Shown here: positions 1 to 9,100 of the stretch, piece by piece | Numbering within the stretch: the first letter of the stretch is position 1 | Layout: every line of letters begins with the position of its first letter | Assembly: GCA_019113265.1 (NCBI GenBank) | Contig: DXHT01000083.1 | Coordinates: forward strand, 1-32,496 | Reading direction: 5' to 3' | DNA length: 32,496 nucleotides | Source: Bacillota bacterium | Lineage (GTDB): Bacteria > Bacillota > Clostridia > Christensenellales > Pumilibacteraceae | Made by a program: the position numbers and the translations under genes | Notes under the pieces: generated by a model | Database searches by the model: none | What the model was told of the DNA's origin: nothing | What the model saw: the letters and a program-made list of their open reading frames with translations, nothing else

Positions 1-114
1 ATTTCAACCTCGGCTGCATAGACCTCGTAGCGGGCGAAAACACCATACGTTTCACCGTGCTGACGACGGGCGACTTGAGCGGCTACAACTTCGACAAGAT
101 AACGCTGCTCTCGG
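1..114 (+). repeat. 114-bp exact direct repeat, copy 1 (period 540 bp)
   Basis: Bases 1-114 are identical to 541-654; the first difference is A115 versus G655. The repeat lies within the coding sequence and encodes the C-terminal strands of a CBM-like module. It may extend left beyond the window. Confidence 0.95.
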
Positions 115-2162
115 ACGTCGCGGTGACCGAACCGCACGAGTGTACATCCGTCTGCCCGATATGTGGCGGGTGCCTTGATTCGGAGTGCGAAAACCCGGTA
201 TGCGCGACAAAGTGCGGAGCGGGTAAGGACGCATATGTGTTCGAGGCGGAAGACGCGGAGATAGCGGACGGCCCCGCGCCCTATGCGGGTTACGGGATAA
301 TAAATAGCGGCGACAGAACGTATATAGGCAACCTCAACCAGAATACCGGTGCAACGGTCACGTTCACCGTGAACGCGGAAGAGGCGGCTACCGTTTCTCT
401 CGTGGTCACCGTAAACAGGCGCTTCGCCGAAACCGTGTTCACCGAGAAGTTCGGCGTGTCCGTCAATAACGACAGGGATCTCGATCGTCCCACGATAGTT
501 CCCGCATATGCCGATCAGTGGACGGACGAATCGTTCATGAATTTCAACCTCGGCTGCATAGACCTCGTAGCGGGCGAAAACACCATACGTTTCACCGTGC
601 TGACGACGGGCGACTTGAGCGGCTACAACTTCGACAAGATAACGCTGCTCTCGGGCGTCGCCGTGACCGAGCCGCATGAATGTACGTCCGTTTGTACCGT
701 ATGCGGCGGCTGTATGGATGCGGAGTGCAGCGATCCCGCTTGCGAAACGAAGTGCCCCGGTCACGACATGCAGAGTCTTGAAATAATAGGCGCGAAGTCC
801 GAGTTCGGCGCGGGCTCTATCGGATATCCGATACAGGCACCCGACGCAGGCGCGCCCGCAGGACTCGTGGGCAAACTCAGCGTAAACGTCGGAGCGTCGT
901 TGACGTTCAGATTCAAGGCGGCAACGGGCGGCAGGGCAAAACTCGTTGCCAACGTAACCACGAGATACAAGGAACTTAACTTTACGGACTTTATGTCCGT
1001 CGAGGTGAACGGCGCGCCGTATGAAACGTCCGCGAAAGTGCCGTCGGACGGTTCGGATCACTGGACTGTACCCACCGCCGTGGAACTCGGAGAGATAGAT
1101 CTTACGGCGGGCGCAGTTACGGAAGTGAAGTTTACCGTCATAACGCCTGACGATCAGATCAGCTTCAACTTCTACTCGCTCGAAGTTGTCCGTGAGGACA
1201 TAAACTCCGTGCAATTGGACGGACTGACGCAGGCGGCGCTCGGCAGCGGCAAAAACGGACTGCCTAACCAGAGCCAGAACGTCGTGGGCAATCTCAGCGA
1301 AAACGTCGGAGCGTCGCTGACGTTCAAATTCACGGCGGGCGCGAACGGAACGGCGGATCTGATCGCGGCGGTAACGAGCAGATACAAGCAGACCACGTTC
1401 AGTAATTACCTCAAAATAACGGTGAACGGCGTCGAATACGGTTCGACGGCGAGCACTCCGACGGGCGGCGACAACTGGTATACCACGCAGGAAGTGCCTC
1501 TCGGCAAGATCGCCGTCAAAAAGGGAATCAATACCGTGAAATTCACCGTCGTGTCCTCCGACACGGCGACGGGCGTGAACTTCGGGTACATAAAAGTCGA
1601 GAGCTATACCGCAATATCCTCTCACGTCTGCACGTCCGTCTGCGAGGACTGCGGAAAGTGCATGGACGAGACCTGCGCGGAACTCGGCTGTACGGATAAG
1701 TGCGCGGATCACGTTTCCGTAACGCTTAAAGGCAGCGAGGCGCAGCTCGGTGCGGGTACAAAGGGAGACCTGAATTACGAACCGCGGCGCGACGGACTCA
1801 TCGGTAACCTCAACGAAAACGAGGGCGCGACTCTGACGTTCACCGTCGATTCGGCTACGGGCGGTAAGGCAAGGCTGATCGCCGCCGTGTCCACGAGAAC
1901 TTCGGCGATAAAGTTCACCGATTCGATGAGCGTGACCGTCAATGCGGGCGAGCCGATCACGAGCGACGCGACCGTTCCCGCAACGGCTGTCGAAGGCGAC
2001 GGAAAAGTCGTGGACAACTGGTATGACACCGTGGAGATAGATCTCGGCGAGATCACTCTCGACGCCGGAAGCAACACCATAGTGTTTACCCGTCTTTCGC
2101 CGGACGTACTCGGATTCAACTTCGGGTACATCCGCGTGGTAACGGACATAGCGCAGGCGTAA
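1..2162 (+). CDS. Secreted multi-module CBM6/35-like protein with Cys-rich linkers (5' partial)
   Basis: The frame is open from base 3 to the TAA at 2160-2162, so the gene starts left of the window; the GTG at 57 is internal, since the codons before it encode the same repeat seen again at residue 180 onward. At least four beta-rich modules of about 150 residues can be seen. Each has an acidic opening (FEAEDAEI in the first), a 'GNL..N.GA.LTF.V' strand and a closing 'G.NTI.FTV' strand, which resembles CBM6/CBM35 modules. Three linkers of pattern HxCx3Cx2CxxCx4Cx4Cx3C (H at residues 27, 207 and 523 counted from the GTG) separate the modules and could bind metal or form disulfides. No C-terminal membrane segment or sortase signal is present, so the mature protein is probably released or held by its unseen N-terminus. 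Glycan binding is an inference; the ligand is unknown. Confidence 0.75.
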   Translation, partial: FNLGCIDLVAGENTIRFTVLTTGDLSGYNFDKITLLSDVAVTEPHECTSVCPICGGCLDSECENPVCATKCGAGKDAYVFEAEDAEIADGPAPYAGYGIINSGDRTYIGNLNQNTGATVTFTVNAEEAATVSLVVTVNRRFAETVFTEKFGVSVNNDRDLDRPTIVPAYADQWTDESFMNFNLGCIDLVAGENTIRFTVLTTGDLSGYNFDKITLLSGVAVTEPHECTSVCTVCGGCMDAECSDPACETKCPGHDMQSLEIIGAKSEFGAGSIGYPIQAPDAGAPAGLVGKLSVNVGASLTFRFKAATGGRAKLVANVTTRYKELNFTDFMSVEVNGAPYETSAKVPSDGSDHWTVPTAVELGEIDLTAGAVTEVKFTVITPDDQISFNFYSLEVVREDINSVQLDGLTQAALGSGKNGLPNQSQNVVGNLSENVGASLTFKFTAGANGTADLIAAVTSRYKQTTFSNYLKITVNGVEYGSTASTPTGGDNWYTTQEVPLGKIAVKKGINTVKFTVVSSDTATGVNFGYIKVESYTAISSHVCTSVCEDCGKCMDETCAELGCTDKCADHVSVTLKGSEAQLGAGTKGDLNYEPRRDGLIGNLNENEGATLTFTVDSATGGKARLIAAVSTRTSAIKFTDSMSVTVNAGEPITSDATVPATAVEGDGKVVDNWYDTVEIDLGEITLDAGSNTIVFTRLSPDVLGFNFGYIRVVTDIAQA
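541..654 (+). repeat. 114-bp exact direct repeat, copy 2
   Basis: Identical to bases 1-114. After 654 the two copies drop to ordinary homolog-level similarity through the following Cys-rich linker. Confidence 0.95.
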
Positions 2163-2175
2163 CGGCATGCGCGGC

Positions 2176-2211
2176 AATATCTCCCCGAGGCGATCTCGGG
2201 GAGATATTTTT
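2176..2211 (+). terminator. Rho-independent terminator after the CBM protein gene
   Basis: A perfect 14-bp stem (2176-2189 with 2195-2208), a 5-nt loop and a short T-run directly after a stop codon. Confidence 0.9.
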
Positions 2212-2319
2212 ATGCCTTAATGTCCTGCGCGAATGCGCGGCATTTTGCGGCGGGTCAGGCTTCGATCGGGAGCGAAAAGGGCGAAAGAGGCGGTTTATAT
2301 AAAAATACCGTCAAAACTA

Positions 2320-2348
2320 TTGTAATTTGGCGCAGAGTATGGTAAAAT
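2320..2348 (+). promoter_or_regulatory. Sigma-A promoter of serS
   Basis: TTGTAA (2320-2325), a 17-bp spacer and TAAAAT (2343-2348). The start site should fall near 2355, giving a leader of about 30 nt with an AAGAGG ribosome binding site at 2371-2376. I see no T-box motif or specifier hairpin in this short leader. Confidence 0.75.
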
Positions 2349-2384
2349 TATCTGCGTAAATACGATCCCGAAGAGGACAAAGAC

Positions 2385-3665
2385 ATGATAGACATCAAAC
2401 TCATACTCACTCAGCCTGAAAAGGTAAAAGAACTTCTCGCGCTTAAAGGGTGCGACGCGGATCTCGGCAGAATAGCCGAACTCGACGAACGCCGCCGCGC
2501 GCTCATCACCAAGGGCGACGAACTGAAAAAACAGCGCAACGAGGCGAGCGCACTCGTGCCCAAGCTCAAAAAAGAGGGAAAGGACGTCTCCGAGATAATC
2601 GCCCGCACCAAGCAGACGGGCGCGGAGATAGCCGAAACGGACAAGCTCATAGCCGAAACGGAAAAGGAGCTGACGGACGCCGTTGCCGTTCTTCCCAACC
2701 TGCCCGACGAGGACCTCAAAGGCGGCGGCAAGGAGAACAACGAAGTGGTAAAGGTGTTCGGCGAAAAGCCGACGTTCGACGGCTTTACCCCCTTGGATCA
2801 CGTCGAGCTGTGCCGTCGTCACGGGCTCATCGACTATGAGCGCGGCGTAAAACTCTCCGGCTCCGGTCACTGGATATACCGCGGCAAGGGCGCGCAGCTG
2901 GAGTGGGCTCTTCTCAACTTCTTCGTTTCCGAGCACCTTAAAGACGGGTACGAATTCATACTTCCGCCGCTTGCTCTCGGATATAACTGCGGATTCGGTT
3001 CGGGTCAGTTCCCCAAGTTCAAGGACGAGGTGTACTGGGTGGAGGACGCCGAGGCAAGCGACCGCACCAAGATGAAGTTCATGCTCCCGACGGCGGAAAC
3101 GGCGCTCGTCAACCTGTATTCGGGCGAAATGCTCAAAGAGAGCGAACTGCCCAAGAAGCTGTTCGCGTACACGCCCTGCTTCCGTAAGGAGGCGGGAAGC
3201 TACCGCAGCGAAGAGCGCGGCATGATACGCGGTCATCAGTTCAACAAAGTGGAGATGGTACAGATAACCACGCCCGAGCAGTCGGACGCGGCGTTCGAGG
3301 AGCTCGTGGGCAAGGCGTGCTCGCTCGTAAGCAAGCTCGGTCTGCACTTCCGTCTCAGCAAACTCGCGGCGGGCGACTGCTCCGCATCCATGGCGAGGAC
3401 GTACGACATCGAAGTATGGATACCGTCCATGGGCATATATAAGGAAGTATCCAGCGTGTCCAACGCGCGCGACTATCAGGCGCGCCGCAATTCCACGCGT
3501 TATAAGGGCGCGGACGGCAAGAACCGCTATGTCCACACCCTCAACGGAAGCGGACTTGCGACCAGCCGTGTGCTCCCCGCGATAGTGGAGCAGTATCAGC
3601 AGGCGGACGGAAGCATAGTCGTTCCCGAAGTACTGCGCAAATACGTCGGCGCGGATCGCATCTGA
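2385..3665 (+). CDS. serS: Seryl-tRNA synthetase
   Basis: Charges tRNA-Ser with serine in the cytoplasm (class II synthetase). The 426-residue length is typical of bacterial SerRS. Residues from about 27 to 105 are rich in Lys, Glu and Leu heptads and form the N-terminal coiled-coil arm that grips the long variable arm of tRNA-Ser. The catalytic core follows, with a motif 2 region around 'FRKEAGSYRSEERGMIRGHQF' (first part) and a motif 3 region near 'NGSGLATSRVLPAIVEQYQ'. The ATG at 2385 is preceded by AAGAGG with good spacing and its own promoter. A small membrane-protein gene begins 31 bp downstream and may be cotranscribed. Confidence 0.97.
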   Translation: MIDIKLILTQPEKVKELLALKGCDADLGRIAELDERRRALITKGDELKKQRNEASALVPKLKKEGKDVSEIIARTKQTGAEIAETDKLIAETEKELTDAVAVLPNLPDEDLKGGGKENNEVVKVFGEKPTFDGFTPLDHVELCRRHGLIDYERGVKLSGSGHWIYRGKGAQLEWALLNFFVSEHLKDGYEFILPPLALGYNCGFGSGQFPKFKDEVYWVEDAEASDRTKMKFMLPTAETALVNLYSGEMLKESELPKKLFAYTPCFRKEAGSYRSEERGMIRGHQFNKVEMVQITTPEQSDAAFEELVGKACSLVSKLGLHFRLSKLAAGDCSASMARTYDIEVWIPSMGIYKEVSSVSNARDYQARRNSTRYKGADGKNRYVHTLNGSGLATSRVLPAIVEQYQQADGSIVVPEVLRKYVGADRI

Positions 3666-3696
3666 CGGCGCGCGTTTTAAGCGAGGGGGAACGCAA

Positions 3697-4485
3697 ATGA
3701 TAAAAAAACTGATCTTCGGAATGTTTTTGTGGCTGCCCGCGCTGTACTCCGTGATATTTCTCATCGTTTCCGTCGTTACGGGGACGATCTGGAAGAACTG
3801 GGGATTTTATTTCGTGGGTCTGTCCGTCACTCTGATCGCGTCCGTCGCGCTGACGTACATTACGGCGCGCAGGCGGGCGGGCGGAGGCGGCGAAAAGCAG
3901 GAGGATAGCCGCGTCCCCGCGAGCGTCCGGCAGACGGCGTCCGACGAAACGGAGGCGGAAGCGGCGGTAAAGGCGAGCGACGAGACCAACAGATTCGCGG
4001 CGGAGATGAAGGCGAGCCCTTCCGCCGTTACGGGCGAACGTTACGACGACCGCAGCGAGCGCAGTGCGTATATGGCGGGCGGAAGATACGTCGACCCGTC
4101 CTCCGCGCCCGATCCCGCGACGGCTCCCGATTCTCTCGGCGCATCGCGCGACTCCGTCATGGGTGCGAGCGGTATGGACTCGTACTACTACGGCGGGGCG
4201 AGGGAAGAGAGGCGTGGCGCGCCCTCGGGAGACAACTCCTCGTTCTCTCCTTACGTCCAGCCCTCCAACTACGGCGAGGGCGGAATGAAGCTAAGCGACT
4301 ACGACGACTCCCGCCTCGGCGGACGCTCTTCTTCGGACGAGCCACCCGCAGACCCCGCGCTTCGCATATACCGCCTGCGCTCTCAGCCCAACGTGTTGCT
4401 CTACTCCTACCCGACGGAGTACAGAAAGTACTTCGTCAACGAAGACGGCACGCTGACGCTGCTCAGCCGCCAGAAAAAAGAATGA
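3697..4485 (+). CDS. Membrane protein of unknown function with a long disordered region
   Basis: A 262-residue protein I do not recognise. Two hydrophobic segments (about residues 4-28 and 35-55) form a membrane hairpin. A long low-complexity stretch (about 58-215) follows, rich in Ala, Ser, Asp, Glu and Arg, and probably disordered. A short ordered C-terminus ('RIYRLRSQPNVLLYSYPTEY' and onward) holds most of the aromatic residues and may be the working or partner-binding part. The gene has a strong GAGGGGG ribosome binding site, lies 31 bp after serS and ends at a terminator, so it is probably the second gene of a serS operon. No catalytic motif is visible. Confidence 0.7.
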   Translation: MIKKLIFGMFLWLPALYSVIFLIVSVVTGTIWKNWGFYFVGLSVTLIASVALTYITARRRAGGGGEKQEDSRVPASVRQTASDETEAEAAVKASDETNRFAAEMKASPSAVTGERYDDRSERSAYMAGGRYVDPSSAPDPATAPDSLGASRDSVMGASGMDSYYYGGAREERRGAPSGDNSSFSPYVQPSNYGEGGMKLSDYDDSRLGGRSSSDEPPADPALRIYRLRSQPNVLLYSYPTEYRKYFVNEDGTLTLLSRQKKE

Positions 4486-4501
4486 TATTCAACCGAGAAC
4501 G

Positions 4502-4538
4502 ACGCGCTCTTACCGTACGAACGGGGAGCGCGTTTTTT
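4502..4538 (+). terminator. Terminator of the serS operon
   Basis: An 8-bp stem ACGCGCTC (4502-4509) with GAGCGCGT (4526-4533), a small inner hairpin in the loop, and six Ts (4533-4538). Confidence 0.85.
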
Positions 4539-4656
4539 CTGCCCGTTTCATTAGCGGCGCGGTTTCTTTTTTATTCGCTCCCGCCGCGCCGCCGAACGCG
4601 CTTTAAGCCGCGCGGGCAGGGCAAAATAAAAATCGCCGTCAGCGAGTCGGCGTTTA

Positions 4657-4686
4657 TTGACAAACGCATGGCGTTTATTATATAAT
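4657..4686 (+). promoter_or_regulatory. Consensus sigma-A promoter of purF
   Basis: TTGACA (4657-4662), an 18-bp spacer and TATAAT (4681-4686). The promoter overlaps an in-frame upstream ATG at 4657, which rules that codon out as the purF start. Confidence 0.92.
4662..4676 (+). promoter_or_regulatory. Candidate operator in the purF promoter spacer
   Basis: A perfect inverted repeat AAACGC-ATG-GCGTTT lies between the -35 and -10 boxes. Its position would let a bound repressor block RNA polymerase. The regulator is not identified. Confidence 0.4.
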
Positions 4687-4716
4687 GTGCATACACGAAT
4701 ACGGGAGAAGTGCTTA

Positions 4717-6099
4717 ATGGCAAGCGACAATATGAAGGAAGAATGCGGGGTCATAGGAATGTTTGACCTCGGCGGCGGGGACGTCGGCAGGGATCTGTGC
4801 TACGGGCTGTTCGCATTGCAGCACCGCGGTCACATGAGCTGCGGCGTCGTCACCAACGACAACTACAAGCTGACGAGCATAAAGGATAACGGGCACGTCA
4901 ACGAAGTGCTTAGCGTGCGCGCCATAAGCACGCTCAAAGGCAGGATAGGCATCGGGCACGTCCGCGCGAGCGGCGGCGACGACCTGCGCGAAAACATCCA
5001 GCCGATAACGACGCGCTACTGCAAGGGCACGATCAGTCTTGCCAAAAACGGTTATATAACGAACGCGGAGAATCTGCGCAACGCCCTCGAAGACGACGGC
5101 GCGATATTCCAGAGCACGCGCGACACCGAGGTGATCATGCACCTTATAGCGCGCGCGAGAACGACCTGTCCGAGCGCGGAGACCAGCCTGCTCGAAGTCA
5201 TGGACAGCCTCGAAGGCGCGTACTCAATGATACTGATGTCGCCCAAAAAGCTGATGGCGGCGCGCGATCCGCGCGGCTACCGTCCGCTGTGCATGGGCAG
5301 AAAGGGCAGGGCGGTGGTGTTCGCCAGCGAGACCTGCGCCCTCGACGCGATGGGCGCGGAGTACGTCCGCGACATAGAACCGGGCGAGCTCGTGTGCGTG
5401 GACGACAAGTTCGGCGTGCGCTCGTTCAAGAACTTCTGCGGAAAGCGCACGAGTCTGTGCATTTACGAATACGTCTATTTCTCGCGCCCCGACTCCATAC
5501 TCGACGGCAACGAGGTATACGCGTTCCGCGAAAAGGCGGGACGGCTGCTCGCGCGCGCATGCCCCGCGGAAGCGGACATAGTGTGCGGCGTTCCCGACGG
5601 CGGCACGGTGTTCGCCCAGGGCTATGCCAACGAAACGGGCATACCCCTCAAAGCGGGCGTGATGAAGAACAAATTCTCGTCGCGCAATCTGTTCACTCAC
5701 GACTCGGAGGGCAGGGAGAACGCGATAAAGCTCAAATACAACGTACTGCGAAAGACTGTGGAGGGAAAGAGCGTGGCGCTCGTGGACGACTCCATCATGC
5801 GCGGAGAGACGGCGCGGCGCATAATAACCATGCTCAAAAACGCGGGAGCGGGCGCGGTACACCTGCGCATAGGCTGCCCGCGCATACTCCACAAGTGCAT
5901 ATACGGCGTGCAGATGCCCGACGAACGCGATCTGCTCGCGTCGGGAGGGCGCACGAACGAGGAGATGTGCGCGTACCTCGGTTGCGAGAGCATAGGATTT
6001 CTTCCCACGGACGCGCTCAAAGAGACGGGTCTGTCCGATAAATTCACATACTGCACGTCCTGTCTGGACGGAAAACTCCACATGAAATCCAACGGCTGA
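4717..6099 (+). CDS. purF: Amidophosphoribosyltransferase (Fe-S type)
   Basis: Catalyses the first committed step of purine synthesis, PRPP + glutamine to phosphoribosylamine. I place the start at 4717 (460 residues), after GGGAGAAG and downstream of the promoter. The N-terminal glutaminase (Ntn) domain starts at Cys10 in 'EECGVIGMF', after a nine-residue propeptide that would be removed to expose the nucleophile. The PRPP-binding loop is 'VALVDDSIMRGETARR'. Cysteines in 'LCIYEY', 'IGCPRI' and the C-terminal 'YCTSC' match the four [4Fe-4S] ligands of the Bacillus-type enzyme, so oxygen-sensitive, cluster-dependent stability is expected. An RND transporter gene follows after 23 bp with no terminator between, an unusual partner for a purine gene. 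Confidence 0.95.
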   Translation: MASDNMKEECGVIGMFDLGGGDVGRDLCYGLFALQHRGHMSCGVVTNDNYKLTSIKDNGHVNEVLSVRAISTLKGRIGIGHVRASGGDDLRENIQPITTRYCKGTISLAKNGYITNAENLRNALEDDGAIFQSTRDTEVIMHLIARARTTCPSAETSLLEVMDSLEGAYSMILMSPKKLMAARDPRGYRPLCMGRKGRAVVFASETCALDAMGAEYVRDIEPGELVCVDDKFGVRSFKNFCGKRTSLCIYEYVYFSRPDSILDGNEVYAFREKAGRLLARACPAEADIVCGVPDGGTVFAQGYANETGIPLKAGVMKNKFSSRNLFTHDSEGRENAIKLKYNVLRKTVEGKSVALVDDSIMRGETARRIITMLKNAGAGAVHLRIGCPRILHKCIYGVQMPDERDLLASGGRTNEEMCAYLGCESIGFLPTDALKETGLSDKFTYCTSCLDGKLHMKSNG

Positions 6100-6122
6100 C
6101 ACCGCAAAAGGGGGAAACGGCA

Positions 6123-9100
6123 ATGAAAAAGCTGCTTTCGGCGATATTCATTCAACCCGTGACCATAATTATGATCTGCGCGCTTCTCGTGCTCGGCGGA
6201 GTGATGGGTGCTCTCGGTATGCCCATGCAGCTCATTCCCGACCTGCGCATACCCATAGTCAGCGTAGTCGTGACATACCCCGGAGCGAGTGCGAGCGCGG
6301 TGGAGGAGAACGTCACTTCCGTCGTCGCCGACGCCCTCGGCAATATCGGCGGAGTCACGCAGTGTTACAGCTATTCATACGACAATCTGGGTGCGGTCAT
6401 GCTCGAATTCGATTTCGGCGTGGACACGGACGAAAAGACTGCGGATGTGCGCGAGCGCGCGTCCGCTTTGTCGCTTCCCGAGGGTTGCTTCGCGCCCGAA
6501 GTTTCCGCACTCGACTTGAATAGTCAGGCGACGGCGACGATATACGTCACCAGCGAACTCGACTCCCTTTCGGACGTTTCGCATGCCGCGTCCGCCGCGT
6601 CCGATCTCGCGGCGTCGATCTCCGCGATAGACGGAGTGGACAGCGTGCAGACGGACGGCGCGCCCACGCATACCGTAACGGTAACTCCCGTGTCCGGGCT
6701 TGAAAGCACTGTGCTCCTCATCACCGAGGCTCTCGGCGGCGGGGAGTACGACATACCCCTCGGCAGCATGCAGACGGATGGCGGCTCCGTGCAGGTGCGC
6801 AATCTTTCGGACGTGGCGAGTACGGACGACATACGCTCGCTCCCCGTAGAGCTGCCCGCGTCCGTCATGACCGCTCTCGGCTCGGCGAACGATCTTCTGA
6901 CGACGTTCGAGGGCGATAACGCGGCGGCATTGCTGACCATGCTGGACGGCATGACGGCGGAAAACTCTCCCGCAAAGCCTCTCATAGCGGAGCTGATAGC
7001 GTTCAAAACGGCAAACCCCGCGGCTTTAACGGACGAACAGGCGTGTGAGCTTGTCGGCATCATAGCCGCTTACGACGAGTCCGCTCTCTCATCAGTTCCC
7101 GTGATAGGCTCTCAGCTTGCCGAACTTTCGGGCATGGAGATACGCCCGGGGCTGATGTCGGCTATACGCTCTTACGACTCGCCTTTGGGCGGCGGCGCGT
7201 CGCTTGCGCTGGGCGACATTGCGGACGTGATAGGTCCGGGCGACGACGGATACATGCCCGAGTACGACGCATACGCCTTTTACGACGGCAAGCAGGGAGT
7301 GAAACTCTCCGTATTCGCCTCGCAGGACGCCAATGCCGCGGATGTTGTGGGCGCGGTGAAGGAAAAGATAGCCGGCGCGGGCGACGGGCTGACCGTGGTG
7401 CTGACGGACGACCGCTCCGAGTTCATTAACGACAGCGTGGGCAACGTCCTTGTGAGCATGCTCATAGGCGGCGTCATAGCCGTTCTCGTGATATTCTTGT
7501 TCCTCAAAAAGGTAAAGCCCTCGCTCATAATATCGGTGACGATGCCCCTTTCCGTGCTCGCCGCCCTTCTTCTGCTGTTCGTTATGGGCATAACGCTCAA
7601 TATGGTGTCTCTCGGCGGGCTTGCCGTGGGAATAGGCATGCTCGTGGACAACTCCATAGTGGTGATAGAGGCGATAACCAAGCGCAGGGAAGCGGGCGAC
7701 AGACCGTTCCGCGCCGCGGTAAACGGCACTGCGGAAGTGGCGGGCGCGCTCGTCGGCTCGACGCTTACGACGGTGTGCGTGTTCATTCCCATACTGTTCG
7801 TGGGCGGACTGTGCGCGGAGATATTCACGGACCTTGCGTGGGCGGTCATATGGTCGCTTGCGTTCTCCCTTCTCGTCGCGCTCACCGTCATACCCACGCT
7901 GTACGCGCTGTTCTCGCCCGATCGGAAGCTCCTTACGGGCAGTGCTCTCGCCGCGCGCGCCGCGCTCGGTGAAGATAACGCGGCTCCCGAAACGCGCACG
8001 GCAGAAAGCAGCGGCGAAAAAACCGCCGCGGCAGTCGCGGACGAAAGGGCGGAGGAAAGCGGCGCGGCAGACGAAGTCAAAGCGCGCGCGGATAAGGGCG
8101 AGAGCGGCAGAGCGGCGGGCAAAAAGCGGCGTTCGCACGATCGCATAATGACGGCGACCGCGAACTTTTACGGCAGACTCATTCCCGCGGCGTTGCGGCA
8201 CAAGACGGTCATAATCCTCGTCATGGCGGCGCTTTTCATAGCGTCCTTCGGGCTTGCGCTTACGGCGGGAACGGAGTTTTTGCCTTCCGTGGACAGGGGA
8301 CAGATACAGGTGGATCTGACGTACGACGCGGGCACCGATCTCGGCGAAGCGCAGAGCGATGCGGAGCTGCTTTCGGGCAGGCTGAAAGAACTCGGCGGCG
8401 TGGACGGAGTGTCCGTATCCGTGGGCGTGCAGGGACTGCTGGCGTTCGACAATACGGGAGTGATAAGCATAACGACGAGCGGGGATACCACTGAGCTGAC
8501 GCAGACCGTCCGCGAGCTTGTGCGCTCCGTGCGCGCCGAAGGGCTCATGCCGCATACGTCGTCTGCGGCGGTCAGCGAGATAGACGGCATCGTGGAGTCG
8601 CTTACGGGCGGCATGAGCGACATATGCGTTACCGTGCGCGGAGAAGATCCGTCCAAACTGTCCGAAATAAGCGCGATAGTGACGGAGATAACGAGCGGGG
8701 AAAAGTATACGTCGGCAGGGTTCGAGAACGTCTCGGCGGGAGAGACGGACTCCCTCGTCACCGAGTATGAAGTGCATTTCGACCATAGCAAACTTGCGGC
8801 GGCGGGAATAGATTACGCGACGGCGGTGCTTACTCTTCGCGTCGGGCTTGCGGGTCAGACGGCGGCTACCGCGACGGTGGACGGCGTGGACGCACAGGTC
8901 AACGTATCGTTTGCGAGCGGCGCGGTGACGAGCAGGGAAGACCTTGAAAACTTCGCTCTTTCGGTTACCGCGGACGGCGAGCGCATAACTCTCGGTTCTG
9001 TTTCGACGATAGAGGAGACTACCGCGCGCACGGTGATACGCAAGGAGGACGGACTTTACGCCGTCACTCTCACCGCCGAGGTGTACGGGCTGGACAGCGG

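Noticed and set aside
2340..2384. T-box riboswitch upstream of serS (and of leuS)
   Set aside because: The serS leader is too short and lacks the T-box core; leuS begins 2 bp after the preceding gene.
2295..3764. A 489-codon open frame on the minus strand
   Set aside because: It is antisense to serS along its full length; its composition is the mirror of GC-rich codon bias and it has no recognisable domain.
4657..4716. N-terminal extension of PurF by 20 codons
   Set aside because: The upstream ATG lies on the -35 box, and the shorter start gives the normal short propeptide before the catalytic Cys.
7092..8786. A 564-codon minus-strand open frame and a 288-codon one within it
   Set aside because: Both are antisense shadows of the RND gene, rich in Arg, His and Tyr or in Ser, Thr and Ala, without motifs or ribosome binding sites.
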